Below are positions 34,279 through 41,921 of a DNA stretch of 64,000 bases, piece after piece. The notes beneath the pieces were generated by a model that saw only the letters and a program-made list of their open reading frames with translations, did no database searches and had not been told where the DNA came from. Both the position numbers and the translations under genes were made by a program. This stretch comes from an uncultured Pseudomonadota bacterium (lineage in GTDB: Bacteria; Pseudomonadota; Gammaproteobacteria; Burkholderiales; JALYOK01): assembly GCA_902826775.1 (NCBI GenBank), contig CADEHE010000008.1, positions 1-64,000 of the forward strand, read 5' to 3'. Position 1 is the stretch's first letter; the number at the start of each line of letters is the position of its first letter.

Positions 34279-34896
34279 TGCAACAACGCGGATAACAGCC
34301 AAGAGGTTTTGGACAAGTACGCTGACGATCAGACCCAAGCCTAACGCATAGAGAATATTTGCGATCCAGAGCGGAAGGCGACGAGAGTGCTCGGCAAACT
34401 CATGAATCGCGAAAAATAGGGCGTTGTATTGACCCTCTGTCTGCTTCATGGGAAAGAAGCGGCGTTGCGGGTTCAATTTTTTCTCGTCCTCCTCCGAAAG
34501 CGCTTCGCCTTTCACAAGAAGTCTATGAATTTTGAAAAAATCCTTTTCGTCGAAACCCGCCTCCGCTCGATAGTCGAGCAGCTGCCCCCACCCCTTCCCT
34601 GCGGATCTAAAGTGTGCGGCGGTTCTGTGATCCTTAATTATCTTCGGACACTTAAGTACGAAGACCAAGTTTGCGACCGTAAACGAAAGTGCGGCGAAGA
34701 AAAACGCTTCCCATGAAAAGGGCAGGCGAAGATCAATGGTCATCGGTTGTCCGAGGACATTAAAGGAGGCGCTATCAGGGGCGCTCGCCATGAGTTTCGA
34801 GATGATTGGGACTACAAGTAACCAGATATAGGTGGAGGATACGGGCCGAGTAGAAGCTAAGCGTTCGAGACTTGACCACCCAACTGGGAGATTCAC
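34273..34896 (-). CDS. Cassette gene: membrane protein of unknown function
   Basis: A 207-residue protein that I do not recognise. It has three predicted membrane segments: near residues 22-38 (TYIWLLVVPIISKLM), 63-82 (AFFFAALSFTVANLVFVL) and 173-200 (LPLWIANILYALGLGLI). Between the second and third lies a charged cytosolic-type region with the motif AGFDEKDFFKIHRLLVKGE. The GTG start at 34896 has a GAGAGGG ribosome-binding site. It is the last cassette in the array, with its stop codon inside the attC site. Confidence 0.75.
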   Translation of the reverse strand: MNLPVGWSSLERLASTRPVSSTYIWLLVVPIISKLMASAPDSASFNVLGQPMTIDLRLPFSWEAFFFAALSFTVANLVFVLKCPKIIKDHRTAAHFRSAGKGWGQLLDYRAEAGFDEKDFFKIHRLLVKGEALSEEDEKKLNPQRRFFPMKQTEGQYNALFFAIHEFAEHSRRLPLWIANILYALGLGLIVSVLVQNLLAVIRVVAH

Positions 34897-35312
34897 GTCA
34901 CCCTCTCATTCAACATGTGAAAGGACCATCGCACACTAACAATTAATCAAGAAACCCACCGTTTCGAACATTTATCATCGTGGAGACAGCATTCATGACT
35001 CTATCCTGTTGATCTCTTGAGAGCTTGGCCAATGTCGGTCTCTATATTACACAATGCAAAAGGGGGCCGCGCCCACTCCATTGTGCGTCCGCCTTTCCTC
35101 GATGAGGGGACACAGCGAGCATTCCACTGATTGAGGCACTCGGTTGGCAGCACCGGTCGCCGGTTTCGAAGCGAATGTCGGCAGTGCTACAGGTTCTGTG
35201 AGTTGAGACGATATGTCTCGAAGGAACGCTTTGGGTCGTCGTCGCTAGGTGGGGCGCTGCCCGTTACCGCAATCCAACGACGACGGCTTTCGGGAAGTTC
35301 AATTTGGCACTC
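34897..35312. other. Cassette leader region without a gene
   Basis: A 416-bp gap between the second attC site and the start of the last cassette gene, longer than usual for cassettes. No coding frame with a plausible start was found. The part from 34920 to 35060 is AT-rich and could contain a cassette-borne promoter. It may be the remains of a lost cassette; ATCCAAC at 35272-35278 matches the attC core consensus but lacks a clear partner. Confidence 0.4.
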
Positions 35313-35403
35313 TACGAACGCCTCGGCTCAGCGGCGCGCGGAGACCATGCTAGCAAAGCACGACTCCGCTGTTCCGCGCGTCCGCTGCAGCCGATGGTTG
35401 GGC
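35313..35403 (-). other. Probable integron attC site (second in the array), degenerate
   Basis: Read on the minus strand: R'' GCCCAAC, the arm CATCGGCTGCAGCGG, a variable centre, the arm CCGCTGAGCCGAGGC and a degenerate R' GTTCGTA. The inner arms pair well with one extra base. The length of 91 bp and the position 18 bases behind a cassette stop codon match the neighbouring sites, but the terminal core is mutated from GTTRRRY. Confidence 0.62.
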
Positions 35404-35421
35404 GACCAGTCCAAAGCATGT

Positions 35422-36501
35422 CTACGTAGCTTCGTTCTGTGGGATCGCTTCGTGAGCTATGAAGGCATGCCAAGCAAGGAGTCCTGCAAACGCAGCGAGA
35501 AGTATGTATATCGTTGCAACAACGTAATCGGGGAGGCCATAGAGTACGTCGGCGAACCATGCTAGCCACGCAGGGGCGAGATGCGACAGGAAGCCGACGA
35601 AAGCTGACACGCCTATAACTGCGACCTGCAAGATGTGCGGTATCCCTTTGCGCGTTAGATAGTGGAATATCCAACCCGCCAGAGCGACAGCAGCCGCAAG
35701 GAAGCCCAAAAGAATTGGAGGGTAGCTAAGCATGCTCACTGTTCCGAAATTGAGGAACCACTCGGACAGAGGCCTCAGGACCAGCCAAAGACCGATGAGA
35801 GCAAGGATGGCAAGGTACACCTCCCAGAATCGTTTCGTGTCCTGACCAGGGGCGAGCAAAGGCCAGAATGCCAAGAACAACAGAAATCCAGCGAAAGCCG
35901 CTGCGATAGAGGAGCCGATACTGCCGAACACAGCATACCGGCTTGAGTCAACCCAGTAGTGGCATTCCTTCCCCCGCGCGGCGGCAAGCTTGTTTGAGTA
36001 GGCGTCTTTCAAGGCGGACCAGCGCGCCTGAGGTGACTCTGCCAGCAGCACGGAATGTGTCGGGGTCGGGCATTCCGCGGGTGGTTGGCCTGGATCATCA
36101 ACTAACTGGCTCCTTCGAAGGAACGCGAGACAGTTACGTAGCGTTGGTTTGGCGAAGACTTCCGGAGGCGAAAGACGCACGCACACGGCGTCCCTTGCGT
36201 CCCTCACAGCAACATAGATGGGCCACCCCACCAGTAAAGTTCCCAGCAACATAAAAGGAATAGGTCGGCGGCTCCAAGCCGCTGAGAAAAGGGCGGTCGG
36301 AAACTGCCACAACAGCAGACATGCAGCGATGGGGAGCAGCAGCACATGGAATGCTAAGAACCCTGGGTCGAGGGCAGCAGCGGTCATCCCATTCCAGAAG
36401 CCGCCTAGTTCGCGGCCCCTCATGAAAATATCGGCAATTCCGTATGCAGCTAGTAGAGTCGCAACTCCAAGTGCGAGGACGTGTCTCTTCGCGGTCCACA
36501 C
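35422..36501 (-). CDS. Cassette gene: polytopic membrane protein of unknown function
   Basis: A 359-residue protein that I do not recognise. About eight or nine hydrophobic helices are visible, two near the N-terminus (HVLALGVATLLAAYGIA; FHVLLLPIAACLLLW), a soluble loop of roughly 100 residues with several Cys, then a helix-rich C-terminal half. The GTG at 36501 was chosen because a GGAGGAG ribosome-binding site stands 6 bases upstream; the longer frame would begin inside the attC site. It is the second cassette in the array. Function unknown. Confidence 0.72.
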   Translation of the reverse strand: MWTAKRHVLALGVATLLAAYGIADIFMRGRELGGFWNGMTAAALDPGFLAFHVLLLPIAACLLLWQFPTALFSAAWSRRPIPFMLLGTLLVGWPIYVAVRDARDAVCVRLSPPEVFAKPTLRNCLAFLRRSQLVDDPGQPPAECPTPTHSVLLAESPQARWSALKDAYSNKLAAARGKECHYWVDSSRYAVFGSIGSSIAAAFAGFLLFLAFWPLLAPGQDTKRFWEVYLAILALIGLWLVLRPLSEWFLNFGTVSMLSYPPILLGFLAAAVALAGWIFHYLTRKGIPHILQVAVIGVSAFVGFLSHLAPAWLAWFADVLYGLPDYVVATIYILLAAFAGLLAWHAFIAHEAIPQNEAT

Positions 36502-36540
36502 AGCACTCTCCTCCACTACGCAGTACACATCCAGCAGGTC

Positions 36541-36630
36541 GCCCAACGCCCGCGTTGAGCCGCGCCGCGATGACCTAGCCCGCGAACGCGGCTGCTGAGC
36601 AAGAGCGTCGGCTCGAACGCGTGGTTAGGT
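36541..36630 (-). other. Integron attC site (first in the array)
   Basis: Read on the minus strand: R'' ACCTAAC, L'' arm CGCGTTCGAGCCGAC, a variable centre, L' arm GCGGCTCAACGCG and R' GTTGGGC. Both 7-base cores fit RYYYAAC and GTTRRRY exactly, and the arms pair with an unpaired base in the expected place. Length is 90 bp; it begins 7 bases after the cassette stop codon. Confidence 0.88.
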
Positions 36631-36637
36631 GCGATAC

Positions 36638-37107
36638 TCATTTGACACCAAGATCATTCTTTGCCGCGACTATAAGTGCGTCCAAGCACGTTGTGCTTGC
36701 GGCGAGGTCCGCCTCCATCCACTCGTAAGGGTTCTCATTTTTAGCCCGCGCCTTCTCGAGCTCGTATGTATTCAAGACGGCCACCGCATCCTGGCTCAGA
36801 TGAAGAGAGGCAAGGTTCCGTGCCTTTCGATACCGCTTTCCGAAGTCACGCCATTCAACTTCCCAACGCTCCCTCTCTTCCTTTGGGGTATCGCTCGGGT
36901 TCGAGTTCGTGTTCCAGATGTTTATCCGTGTAATCCTTGAAGCTGTAAATGATCTCAATGAGGTTTGAATAGGCTGCTTCTTTCTTTTCCCACCATTTCT
37001 CGGTGCGAAACCGCCGGATCGCTAGTCGGACGGTGATCACAGACCGCAACAACGATGCCCGGTGCGACCACCTTGACTACGTCCGTTACAAGGCTCGGTA
37101 CGTCCAT
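36638..37107 (-). pseudogene. Frameshifted cassette gene, helical protein of unknown function
   Basis: Three minus-strand frames read as one broken protein. It starts MDVPSLVTDVVKVVAPGI at 37107 (ATG, directly after the GTTAGGT core). It continues in a second frame with RRFRTEKWWEKKEAAYSNLI and a third with EERERWEVEWRDFGKRYRKA to the stop at 36638. One apparent frameshift lies near 37055, the other near 36870. The composite, about 155 residues, looks like the small proteins with an N-terminal membrane helix and FRTEKWWEKK motif often found in integron cassettes. Sequencing errors could also explain the breaks. Confidence 0.65.
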
Positions 37108-37110
37108 CAA

Positions 37111-37117
37111 ACCTAAC
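37111..37117 (-). other. Integron core recombination site in front of the first cassette
   Basis: GTTAGGT on the minus strand, matching GTTRRRY, lies three bases before the ATG of the first cassette gene. No attC-type arms are seen on its other side, so it may be the cassette junction of an attI site or of an attC whose other half was lost. Confidence 0.5.
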
Positions 37118-37157
37118 GTGAAATCATGCTCCGAAAAACCAACTAATCTAGGGACCG

Positions 37158-37187
37158 AGTATACACTTTCCAAGGATTGGTTTGCAA
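37158..37187 (-). promoter_or_regulatory. Promoter-like sequence directed into the cassettes
   Basis: On the minus strand TTGCAA (37182-37187) is followed after 18 bases by TATACT (37158-37163), a reasonable sigma-70 pair, ending about 40 bases before the core site. Its position and direction resemble the Pc promoter of integrons. Confidence 0.45.
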
Positions 37188-37194
37188 AATCATG

Positions 37195-37284
37195 GTCATG
37201 TGTAATACGGTAGCAATGCTGCGTGTTGAGCGAGAGGTTACGCAGGCGCATGTCGTCGATCTTTCGTTGGCGAAGCGGTGTCAT
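37195..37284 (-). pseudogene. N-terminal fragment of a tyrosine recombinase gene
   Basis: From an ATG at 37284 with a good AAGGAG ribosome-binding site (37292-37297), the frame reads MTPLRQRKIDDMRLRNLSLN then TQHCY, matching the first 25-30 residues of phage-integrase-family recombinases. After that the similarity ends and the frame runs into unrelated sequence. The catalytic domain is missing. Confidence 0.7.
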
Positions 37285-37430
37285 GGCAAAACTCCTTTGC
37301 GAGTGGACGATGAGTGCTGCAACAGCAGCACTATCGTTTCGCAAAGCAGTCAACACCGCTACCATCCAGGCAGCGCTCGCAGAAGGGCTCCCGCGTCAGC
37401 GGGTTAGTACAGTGGCGCCTATCTCGTTAG

Positions 37431-37598
37431 AGACATCAGCGGCATGCGTTTGCCACCCATCTGCTGGCGGCGGGCACCGATATTCAAACGATCCAATTGT
37501 TGCTCGGGCATCGTAGCCTGCAGAGCGCAATGATTTATACGCACATCGAGCAGGCCACGCGCGCGATCACGAGCCCGTTCGATACGCTTGAAACTTGA
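37431..37598 (+). pseudogene. C-terminal fragment of a tyrosine recombinase gene
   Basis: About 55 codons in the plus direction encode the end of a phage-integrase-family recombinase: [18 protein letters not shown], then LLLGHRSLQ and the nucleophile segment MIYTHI, ending SPFDTLET before the stop. Box II Arg-His, the later His and the catalytic Tyr are retained, but the upstream frame is closed by a stop codon. Its orientation is opposite to the N-terminal fragment at 37195-37284. Confidence 0.75.
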
Positions 37599-37665
37599 GC
37601 GCACTTCATCGGGGCGCCTACGACCGCTTTCCGGCGATGAGTTTTCGGGGCGCCGCGTCGGCTTT

Positions 37666-37860
37666 TGGCCGCCAGTGAGGTCGTCGAGGTCCGAAAGAGG
37701 GAGAATCTAATCGACGCTTGATTGCCGACAACCGTGAAGGTCGGCATTTTTGTCTTCAAACGCCGCGCGTTGTTCGCGTTCGAAATCGATCATCGCAAAC
37801 GGCCGCTTTGAGAGTGATGCCGACGACCGGTTGTGCGGTGCACGGGTACACTTTGCCGCG
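37666..37860 (-). repeat. 195-bp inverted repeat, right copy
   Basis: The reverse complement of this segment matches 33920-34114 with a few mismatches. It lies between the recombinase fragment and the end of namZ. Together the two copies enclose about 3.5 kb holding the cassette array and recombinase fragments. Confidence 0.9.
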
Positions 37861-37957
37861 TATGCGTTTGCGACGTTGTGCGCTGCGCCAGTCGGCAACT
37901 GGCCGCTTGCGTCCAGCTTGCACTCCAGCCGACCCAACACCGCGCCGTCGCAGGAAT

Positions 37958-39166
37958 CTATCGGTAGAGCAAAAATTCCCCTCGCTCTTGCACCCAAGCC
38001 CGCTCGTCGGGCAGAGTGACATCGTCCAAATCGGCGACTTGTGCGGCGGGATCATCCACCCAGCGCCGCAGTACTTCACTGCCATTAATGACATCTATCG
38101 CGAGCCGGTCACGCTCGTATTCATAGGGGAAATCGCGCCAAATTGGATAGTCCGGCCACAGAGTGCGCAATGCCTTGAAGGCGAGCGCCTGCAAACGCCA
38201 CGGGCGAAACGCATCGTGATCGTAAGCAGCATCCTCGACGTGGATCTGCACGCCCGCGCATAGCTTGCCGACATGTTTGTGGAAGGTGGGTTCGAACCAG
38301 CATTCGCGCAAGCGGCAGCCGTGTAACCATTGTGGCGCGAGCGCGTGCATTTTTGCGATGAGCGCGCGCGCATCGATGTCCGGTGCGCCGAACAATTCTA
38401 GCGGGCGCGTGGTGCCGCGGCCCTCGGAGAGCGTCGTACCTTCCAGCATCACCGTGCCAGCGTAGGCGCGTGCCATCCACAAGTTTGGCGCGTTGGGGCT
38501 GGGGTTGATCCAGGTGCGCTCACCGAGCGGCCAGCCGAACCCCGGCGCGCTGGCCGGCTCCCAACCCTGCATCGCGACGACTTGATAGTCCACATCCAGC
38601 CGCAGTGTGCTCACGAACCAATGCGCGAGTTCGCCCATCGTCAAACCATGACGCATCGGCAGCGGCCCCGCGCCGACGAAACTTTCCCAACCGGCGCGCA
38701 GTCGCAATCCTTCGACGGGACGCCCAACCGGGTTCGGGCGATCCAGCACCCACACCGATTTGCCGTGCTGCGCCGCCGCCTCGAGCACGTAGCGCAGAGT
38801 GGTGACGAAGGTATAGATGCGGCAGCCGAGATCTTGCAGATCGATCAGCAACACGTCGAAGCTGTCCATCATGGCCGCAGTCGGCCGGCGAACTTCGCCG
38901 TACAAGCTGAACACGGGAATGCCGAGCAAAGGATCGCTGAAGTCCGGCGATTCCACCATGTTGTCTTGCTTGTCCCCGCGCAAGCCATGCTGAGGGCCGA
39001 ACGCGGCGCTGAGTTTGATGTCGGCACATGCAGCGAGCGCATCGAGCGAGTGCGTCAGATCGGTAGTAACGGAGGCAGGATGTGCGAGCAACGCCACGCG
39101 GCGGCCGCGCAGGGGTTTGCGCAAACTGGCGTCTTGCAACAAACGATCGATGCCGAAATTGATCAT
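37958..39166 (-). CDS. namZ: DUF1343 protein, exo-beta-N-acetylmuramidase NamZ-like
   Basis: A 402-residue DUF1343 protein. The Bacillus subtilis member NamZ (YbbC) removes N-acetylmuramic acid from peptidoglycan fragments, so a role in cell-wall recycling is likely. Visible features are the family start FGIDRLL, LLAHPASV, FGPQHGLRGDKQDNM, DLQDLGCRIYTF and EGTTLSEGRGTTRP. The usual signal peptide is absent with this start, so the location is uncertain. ATG at 39166 overlaps the stop of the DOMON-like gene (ATGA). The island with the cassette array begins just after its stop codon. Confidence 0.9.
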   Translation of the reverse strand: MINFGIDRLLQDASLRKPLRGRRVALLAHPASVTTDLTHSLDALAACADIKLSAAFGPQHGLRGDKQDNMVESPDFSDPLLGIPVFSLYGEVRRPTAAMMDSFDVLLIDLQDLGCRIYTFVTTLRYVLEAAAQHGKSVWVLDRPNPVGRPVEGLRLRAGWESFVGAGPLPMRHGLTMGELAHWFVSTLRLDVDYQVVAMQGWEPASAPGFGWPLGERTWINPSPNAPNLWMARAYAGTVMLEGTTLSEGRGTTRPLELFGAPDIDARALIAKMHALAPQWLHGCRLRECWFEPTFHKHVGKLCAGVQIHVEDAAYDHDAFRPWRLQALAFKALRTLWPDYPIWRDFPYEYERDRLAIDVINGSEVLRRWVDDPAAQVADLDDVTLPDERAWVQERGEFLLYR

Positions 39167-39720
39167 GCCAACTCCACCGTAAAAGCCGTGCGCTGATGGA
39201 AATCCGGTTTCTCGGCCGCGTGCCGTAGCGCCCAATACGACAGACCGCCCGCCGCCTCTTCGATCACGGCGCAAAGGCCCACGCGCAGTGCCCCTGCCGT
39301 TGGGGGGAGCAGATTGTTGATGGCCGTCGCTGTCAGTTCCAAGCGAGCGACATCGACCTGTACGGCAATGCCGGGATCGAGTTGCGGCAAATCTCCGGCG
39401 CGCTCACGGTAACGGTGAAATGCGTACGCTGCCCATTCGCCTGAAGGCGAAAAATTAAACTCGTGATACGCAGTGCCGTCGGCCGCTGCGATGAAGGCTT
39501 CGAAGCAGGTATGCCGCCACAACTCGTCGGCAGCACGCGGCACCGCCGCCGCCGCAATGCGCAGGCGCGAGGTATCGCCTTCGAGAACGTAGCGTAGTGC
39601 AAGGCCGGCCGCAACGCGGTGCACGCTTGCGTGCAGTGTGCGCACAGCCGTCTGCGGCGATTGCACGTGGCACGTCAGAGGGAAGAATGCTGGCGTTGGG
39701 CGTAGCAAGTTCGAGATCAT
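39163..39720 (-). CDS. DOMON-like domain-containing protein
   Basis: A protein of about 185 residues matching the DOMON-like family found next to DUF1343 genes. Recognisable stretches are DELWRHTCFEAFIAA, YHEFNFSPSGEWAAYAFHRYRE and SYWALRHAAEKPDFHQR. DOMON folds commonly bind heme or sugars; the function of this subgroup is not known. ATG at 39720 was chosen over the upstream frame, which overlaps trmB. It is translationally coupled to namZ. Confidence 0.8.
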   Translation of the reverse strand: MISNLLRPTPAFFPLTCHVQSPQTAVRTLHASVHRVAAGLALRYVLEGDTSRLRIAAAAVPRAADELWRHTCFEAFIAAADGTAYHEFNFSPSGEWAAYAFHRYRERAGDLPQLDPGIAVQVDVARLELTATAINNLLPPTAGALRVGLCAVIEEAAGGLSYWALRHAAEKPDFHQRTAFTVELA

Positions 39721-39832
39721 CAGCCTGTATGAACGCCGGATTGTAGAGCCTATCGCGCGGTGCCGCGAGCACACGCGCCATTGCGCCTGCCCTACCTCGA
39801 CAGCGAAACTAGCAGTGGTTTGATGTGAAGCG

Positions 39833-40516
39833 CTAGGGACGCCGCTCGAATAGCAGATCCCACACGCCGTGGCCGAGTTTGCTGCCGCGCGCTTCGAATT
39901 TCGTGACTGGCCGCCACGCCGGGCGTGGCGCAAAATCGGCGTGCTGATTCTGCAACTTGCTTTCTGCGCGCAGCACCTCGAGCATTTGCAGGGCGTAATC
40001 TTCCCAATCGGTCGCCAGGTGCAAGTAGCCGCCGGGTGCTAGGCGTTGCGCGAGCAAGTCCACGAGCACCGGCTGGATCAAGCGGCGCTTATGATGGCGT
40101 TTCTTCGGCCAAGGGTCGGGAAAGTAGATATGGATACCAGCGAGGCTGCCGGCGCCGATCATTTCGCGCAAGACCTCGACGGCGTCGTGCTGCACGATGC
40201 GCACGTTGCTCAGCCCGCGCGCGTCGAGTTCTTTGAGCAAACTGCCGACGCCGGGCGTATGGACCTCGATGCCGAGAAAGTCGTGCTCCGGTTGCGCTGC
40301 CGCGATCTGCGCGGTGGCTTGGCCCATGCCGAAACCGATTTCGACGATCTTCGGTGCTCTGCGCCCAAAAGCTCGATTTAGATCGATTGCTTCAGGACGA
40401 TAAGCAATGCCAAACTTCGGCATCAAGTTCGTGTAAGCGCGTTGCTGGGCGCTCGACACACGTCCTTCGCGCAAGACAAAGCTTCGGATCGGGCGGTGAA
40501 CAGCGATATCGTTCAA
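39833..40516 (-). CDS. trmB: tRNA (guanine-N7)-methyltransferase TrmB
   Basis: Methylates G46 in the variable loop of tRNAs with S-adenosylmethionine. The 227-residue protein has the SAM-binding [11 protein letters not shown] motif, the HDAVEVL segment and the signature [16 protein letters not shown]. The N-terminal [18 protein letters not shown] is typical of proteobacterial TrmB. It lies in a minus-strand run thiS-thiG-small membrane protein-trmB-DOMON-namZ. Confidence 0.96.
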   Translation of the reverse strand: MNDIAVHRPIRSFVLREGRVSSAQQRAYTNLMPKFGIAYRPEAIDLNRAFGRRAPKIVEIGFGMGQATAQIAAAQPEHDFLGIEVHTPGVGSLLKELDARGLSNVRIVQHDAVEVLREMIGAGSLAGIHIYFPDPWPKKRHHKRRLIQPVLVDLLAQRLAPGGYLHLATDWEDYALQMLEVLRAESKLQNQHADFAPRPAWRPVTKFEARGSKLGHGVWDLLFERRP

Positions 40517-40554
40517 GGATGATTTACTCGGGCAGATTGTGCTGAAACTATCGA

Positions 40555-40785
40555 TTACTCACTACGGAAAATGGCGACGCCGAACCAGACGATGACACCC
40601 AGCAAAGCAATGAACCATGCGAGGCAGTACAGTCCGATAAACGTCGCCGCTTTGCCGGTGACTACTTCTTCCGCCCAAGAGACTCGGCCTTTGATGAGGC
40701 CGGCTTGAACACCTCGCCAACTCCAACGCAATCCGAGAAATAGTGCTGGCGCTCCAAAAATAAGCAAAAGCGCCAACTTCCACAT
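40555..40785 (-). CDS. Small membrane protein of unknown function
   Basis: A 76-residue protein with two hydrophobic helices (residues 3-20 and about 48-70) separated by a polar stretch [17 protein letters not shown]. No known family was recognised. It starts 8 bases after thiG ends and is followed by trmB, so it is probably co-transcribed with them. Codon use looks like the neighbours. Homologues might exist as short unannotated frames in related species. Confidence 0.65.
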   Translation of the reverse strand: MWKLALLLIFGAPALFLGLRWSWRGVQAGLIKGRVSWAEEVVTGKAATFIGLYCLAWFIALLGVIVWFGVAIFRSE

Positions 40786-40793
40786 AGAGACAC

Positions 40794-41603
40794 CTAGGAG
40801 CCGATCACGCCCGCCGTTGGCGAACTCGGCGTTGCGCCGTAAAACTTCTTCGGCATGCGTCCGGCCAAATAGGCTTCGCGGCCCGCTTCCACCGCCTTCT
40901 TCATTGCCGAGGCCATGAGCACCGGATTTTTCGCGGCGGCGATAGCGGTATTCATCAGCACACCATCGCAGCCGAGTTCCATGGCGATGGCCGCATCCGA
41001 TGCGGTGCCGACGCCCGCGTCCACCAGCACCGGCACTTTGGCGTGCTCGATGATGAGTGACAAATTCCAGGGATTTAAAATCCCCATGCCCGAACCGATG
41101 AGCGAAGCGAGCGGCATCACCGCGACGCAGCCGATTTCCTCCAACTGCTTGGCGAGGATCGGATCGTCGCTGCAGTAAACCATCACGTCGAAACCTTCCT
41201 TCACCAGCGTCTGCGCCGCCTTCAACGTTTCCGGCATGTTGGGAAAGAGGCTCTTCGAATCGCCCAACACCTCGAGCTTCACCAAGTTGTGCTGCTTGCT
41301 TTCGGTGGACAACAACTCACGTGCCAGGCGCAGCGTGCGCACGGCATCTTCCGCGCTATAGCAGCCGGCAGTGTTCGGCAGCATGGTGAAGCGCGTCGGA
41401 GGTAGCGCATCGAGAATGTTCGGTTCGTTGGGATTTTGGCCGATGTTGGTGCGGCGGATGGCGACGGTAACGATCTGCGCGCCGCTGGCTTCGATCGCGC
41501 GGCGCGTTTCGTCGAAATCTTTGTATTTGCCGGTGCCTACCAGCAGGCGCGAGCGGTAAGCGGTGCCGGCGATGATCAGGCTTTCAAGCGGTTCGGGTTT
41601 CAT
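40794..41603 (-). CDS. thiG: Thiazole synthase ThiG
   Basis: Forms the thiazole phosphate ring of thiamine from 1-deoxyxylulose 5-phosphate, dehydroglycine and ThiS thiocarboxylate. The 269-residue TIM-barrel protein shows [11 protein letters not shown], the Lys-containing [10 protein letters not shown] segment that forms the Schiff base, and the phosphate-binding [18 protein letters not shown]. It follows thiS after 14 bases. No thiC, thiE or thiO gene is in the window, and no TPP riboswitch was seen upstream of thiS. Confidence 0.96.
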   Translation of the reverse strand: MKPEPLESLIIAGTAYRSRLLVGTGKYKDFDETRRAIEASGAQIVTVAIRRTNIGQNPNEPNILDALPPTRFTMLPNTAGCYSAEDAVRTLRLARELLSTESKQHNLVKLEVLGDSKSLFPNMPETLKAAQTLVKEGFDVMVYCSDDPILAKQLEEIGCVAVMPLASLIGSGMGILNPWNLSLIIEHAKVPVLVDAGVGTASDAAIAMELGCDGVLMNTAIAAAKNPVLMASAMKKAVEAGREAYLAGRMPKKFYGATPSSPTAGVIGS

Positions 41604-41617
41604 AGGGTTCGCTGCAT

Positions 41618-41827
41618 TTAACCGCCGCCGACCGCAACCACGATCTCCAGTTTGTCGCCGTCGCTGAGCGTTTCGTCGCGGTAACGGCTACGCGGTACGA
41701 TGGCGCCGTTGCGTTCCACTGCGATGCGTTTTCCGGTCAATTGCATTGCATTGACCAGTTCGGCGATGTTGAGCTGATGCGGCAGTGCTCGCGGCGCGCC
41801 GTTCACGGTGATTGAGATGGCACTCAT
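41618..41827 (-). CDS. thiS: Sulfur carrier protein ThiS
   Basis: A 69-residue ubiquitin-like protein ending in Gly-Gly-Gly (VVAVGGG), whose C-terminus is thiocarboxylated to donate sulfur to ThiG. The beta-grasp sequence begins [19 protein letters not shown] at 41827 was chosen over a longer frame because family members start immediately before the first strand. It heads the thiS-thiG run. Confidence 0.93.
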   Translation of the reverse strand: MSAISITVNGAPRALPHQLNIAELVNAMQLTGKRIAVERNGAIVPRSRYRDETLSDGDKLEIVVAVGGG

Positions 41828-41921
41828 GTGTGGGTTGATACGTTCCGGCAAATTTTATCATGCGTCGCGGCGCGCCGAGCCTGTGCAGAGGGCGCGTGTT
41901 GATCGCATGTTTTGATATTCT

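Larger units (their letters stand above)
34200..37117 (-). mobile_element. Degenerate integron cassette array (CALIN-like)
   Basis: Three minus-strand cassette genes each have an attC site immediately downstream (34200-34278, 35313-35403, 36541-36630). The first cassette begins at a lone GTTAGGT core site (37111-37117) preceded by a promoter-like sequence. GC content looks lower than in flanking core genes. No intact integrase gene is present, only fragments at 37195-37598. The array is bracketed by 195-bp inverted repeats. Confidence 0.75.

Noticed and set aside
35131-35565. 144-codon plus-strand frame in the cassette array
   Set aside because: It runs through an attC site and opposite the end of a cassette gene; no ribosome-binding site and no family.
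37756-38094. Frame covering the right 195-bp repeat, with KVYPCTAQPVVGITLKA
   Set aside because: The same segment in the left repeat copy also ends at a stop and lacks a start; I could not link it to a protein family, so I left it as part of the repeat.
41828-41921. Possible TPP riboswitch before thiS
   Set aside because: The roughly 95 bases upstream lack the conserved CTGAGA and later thi-box segments.
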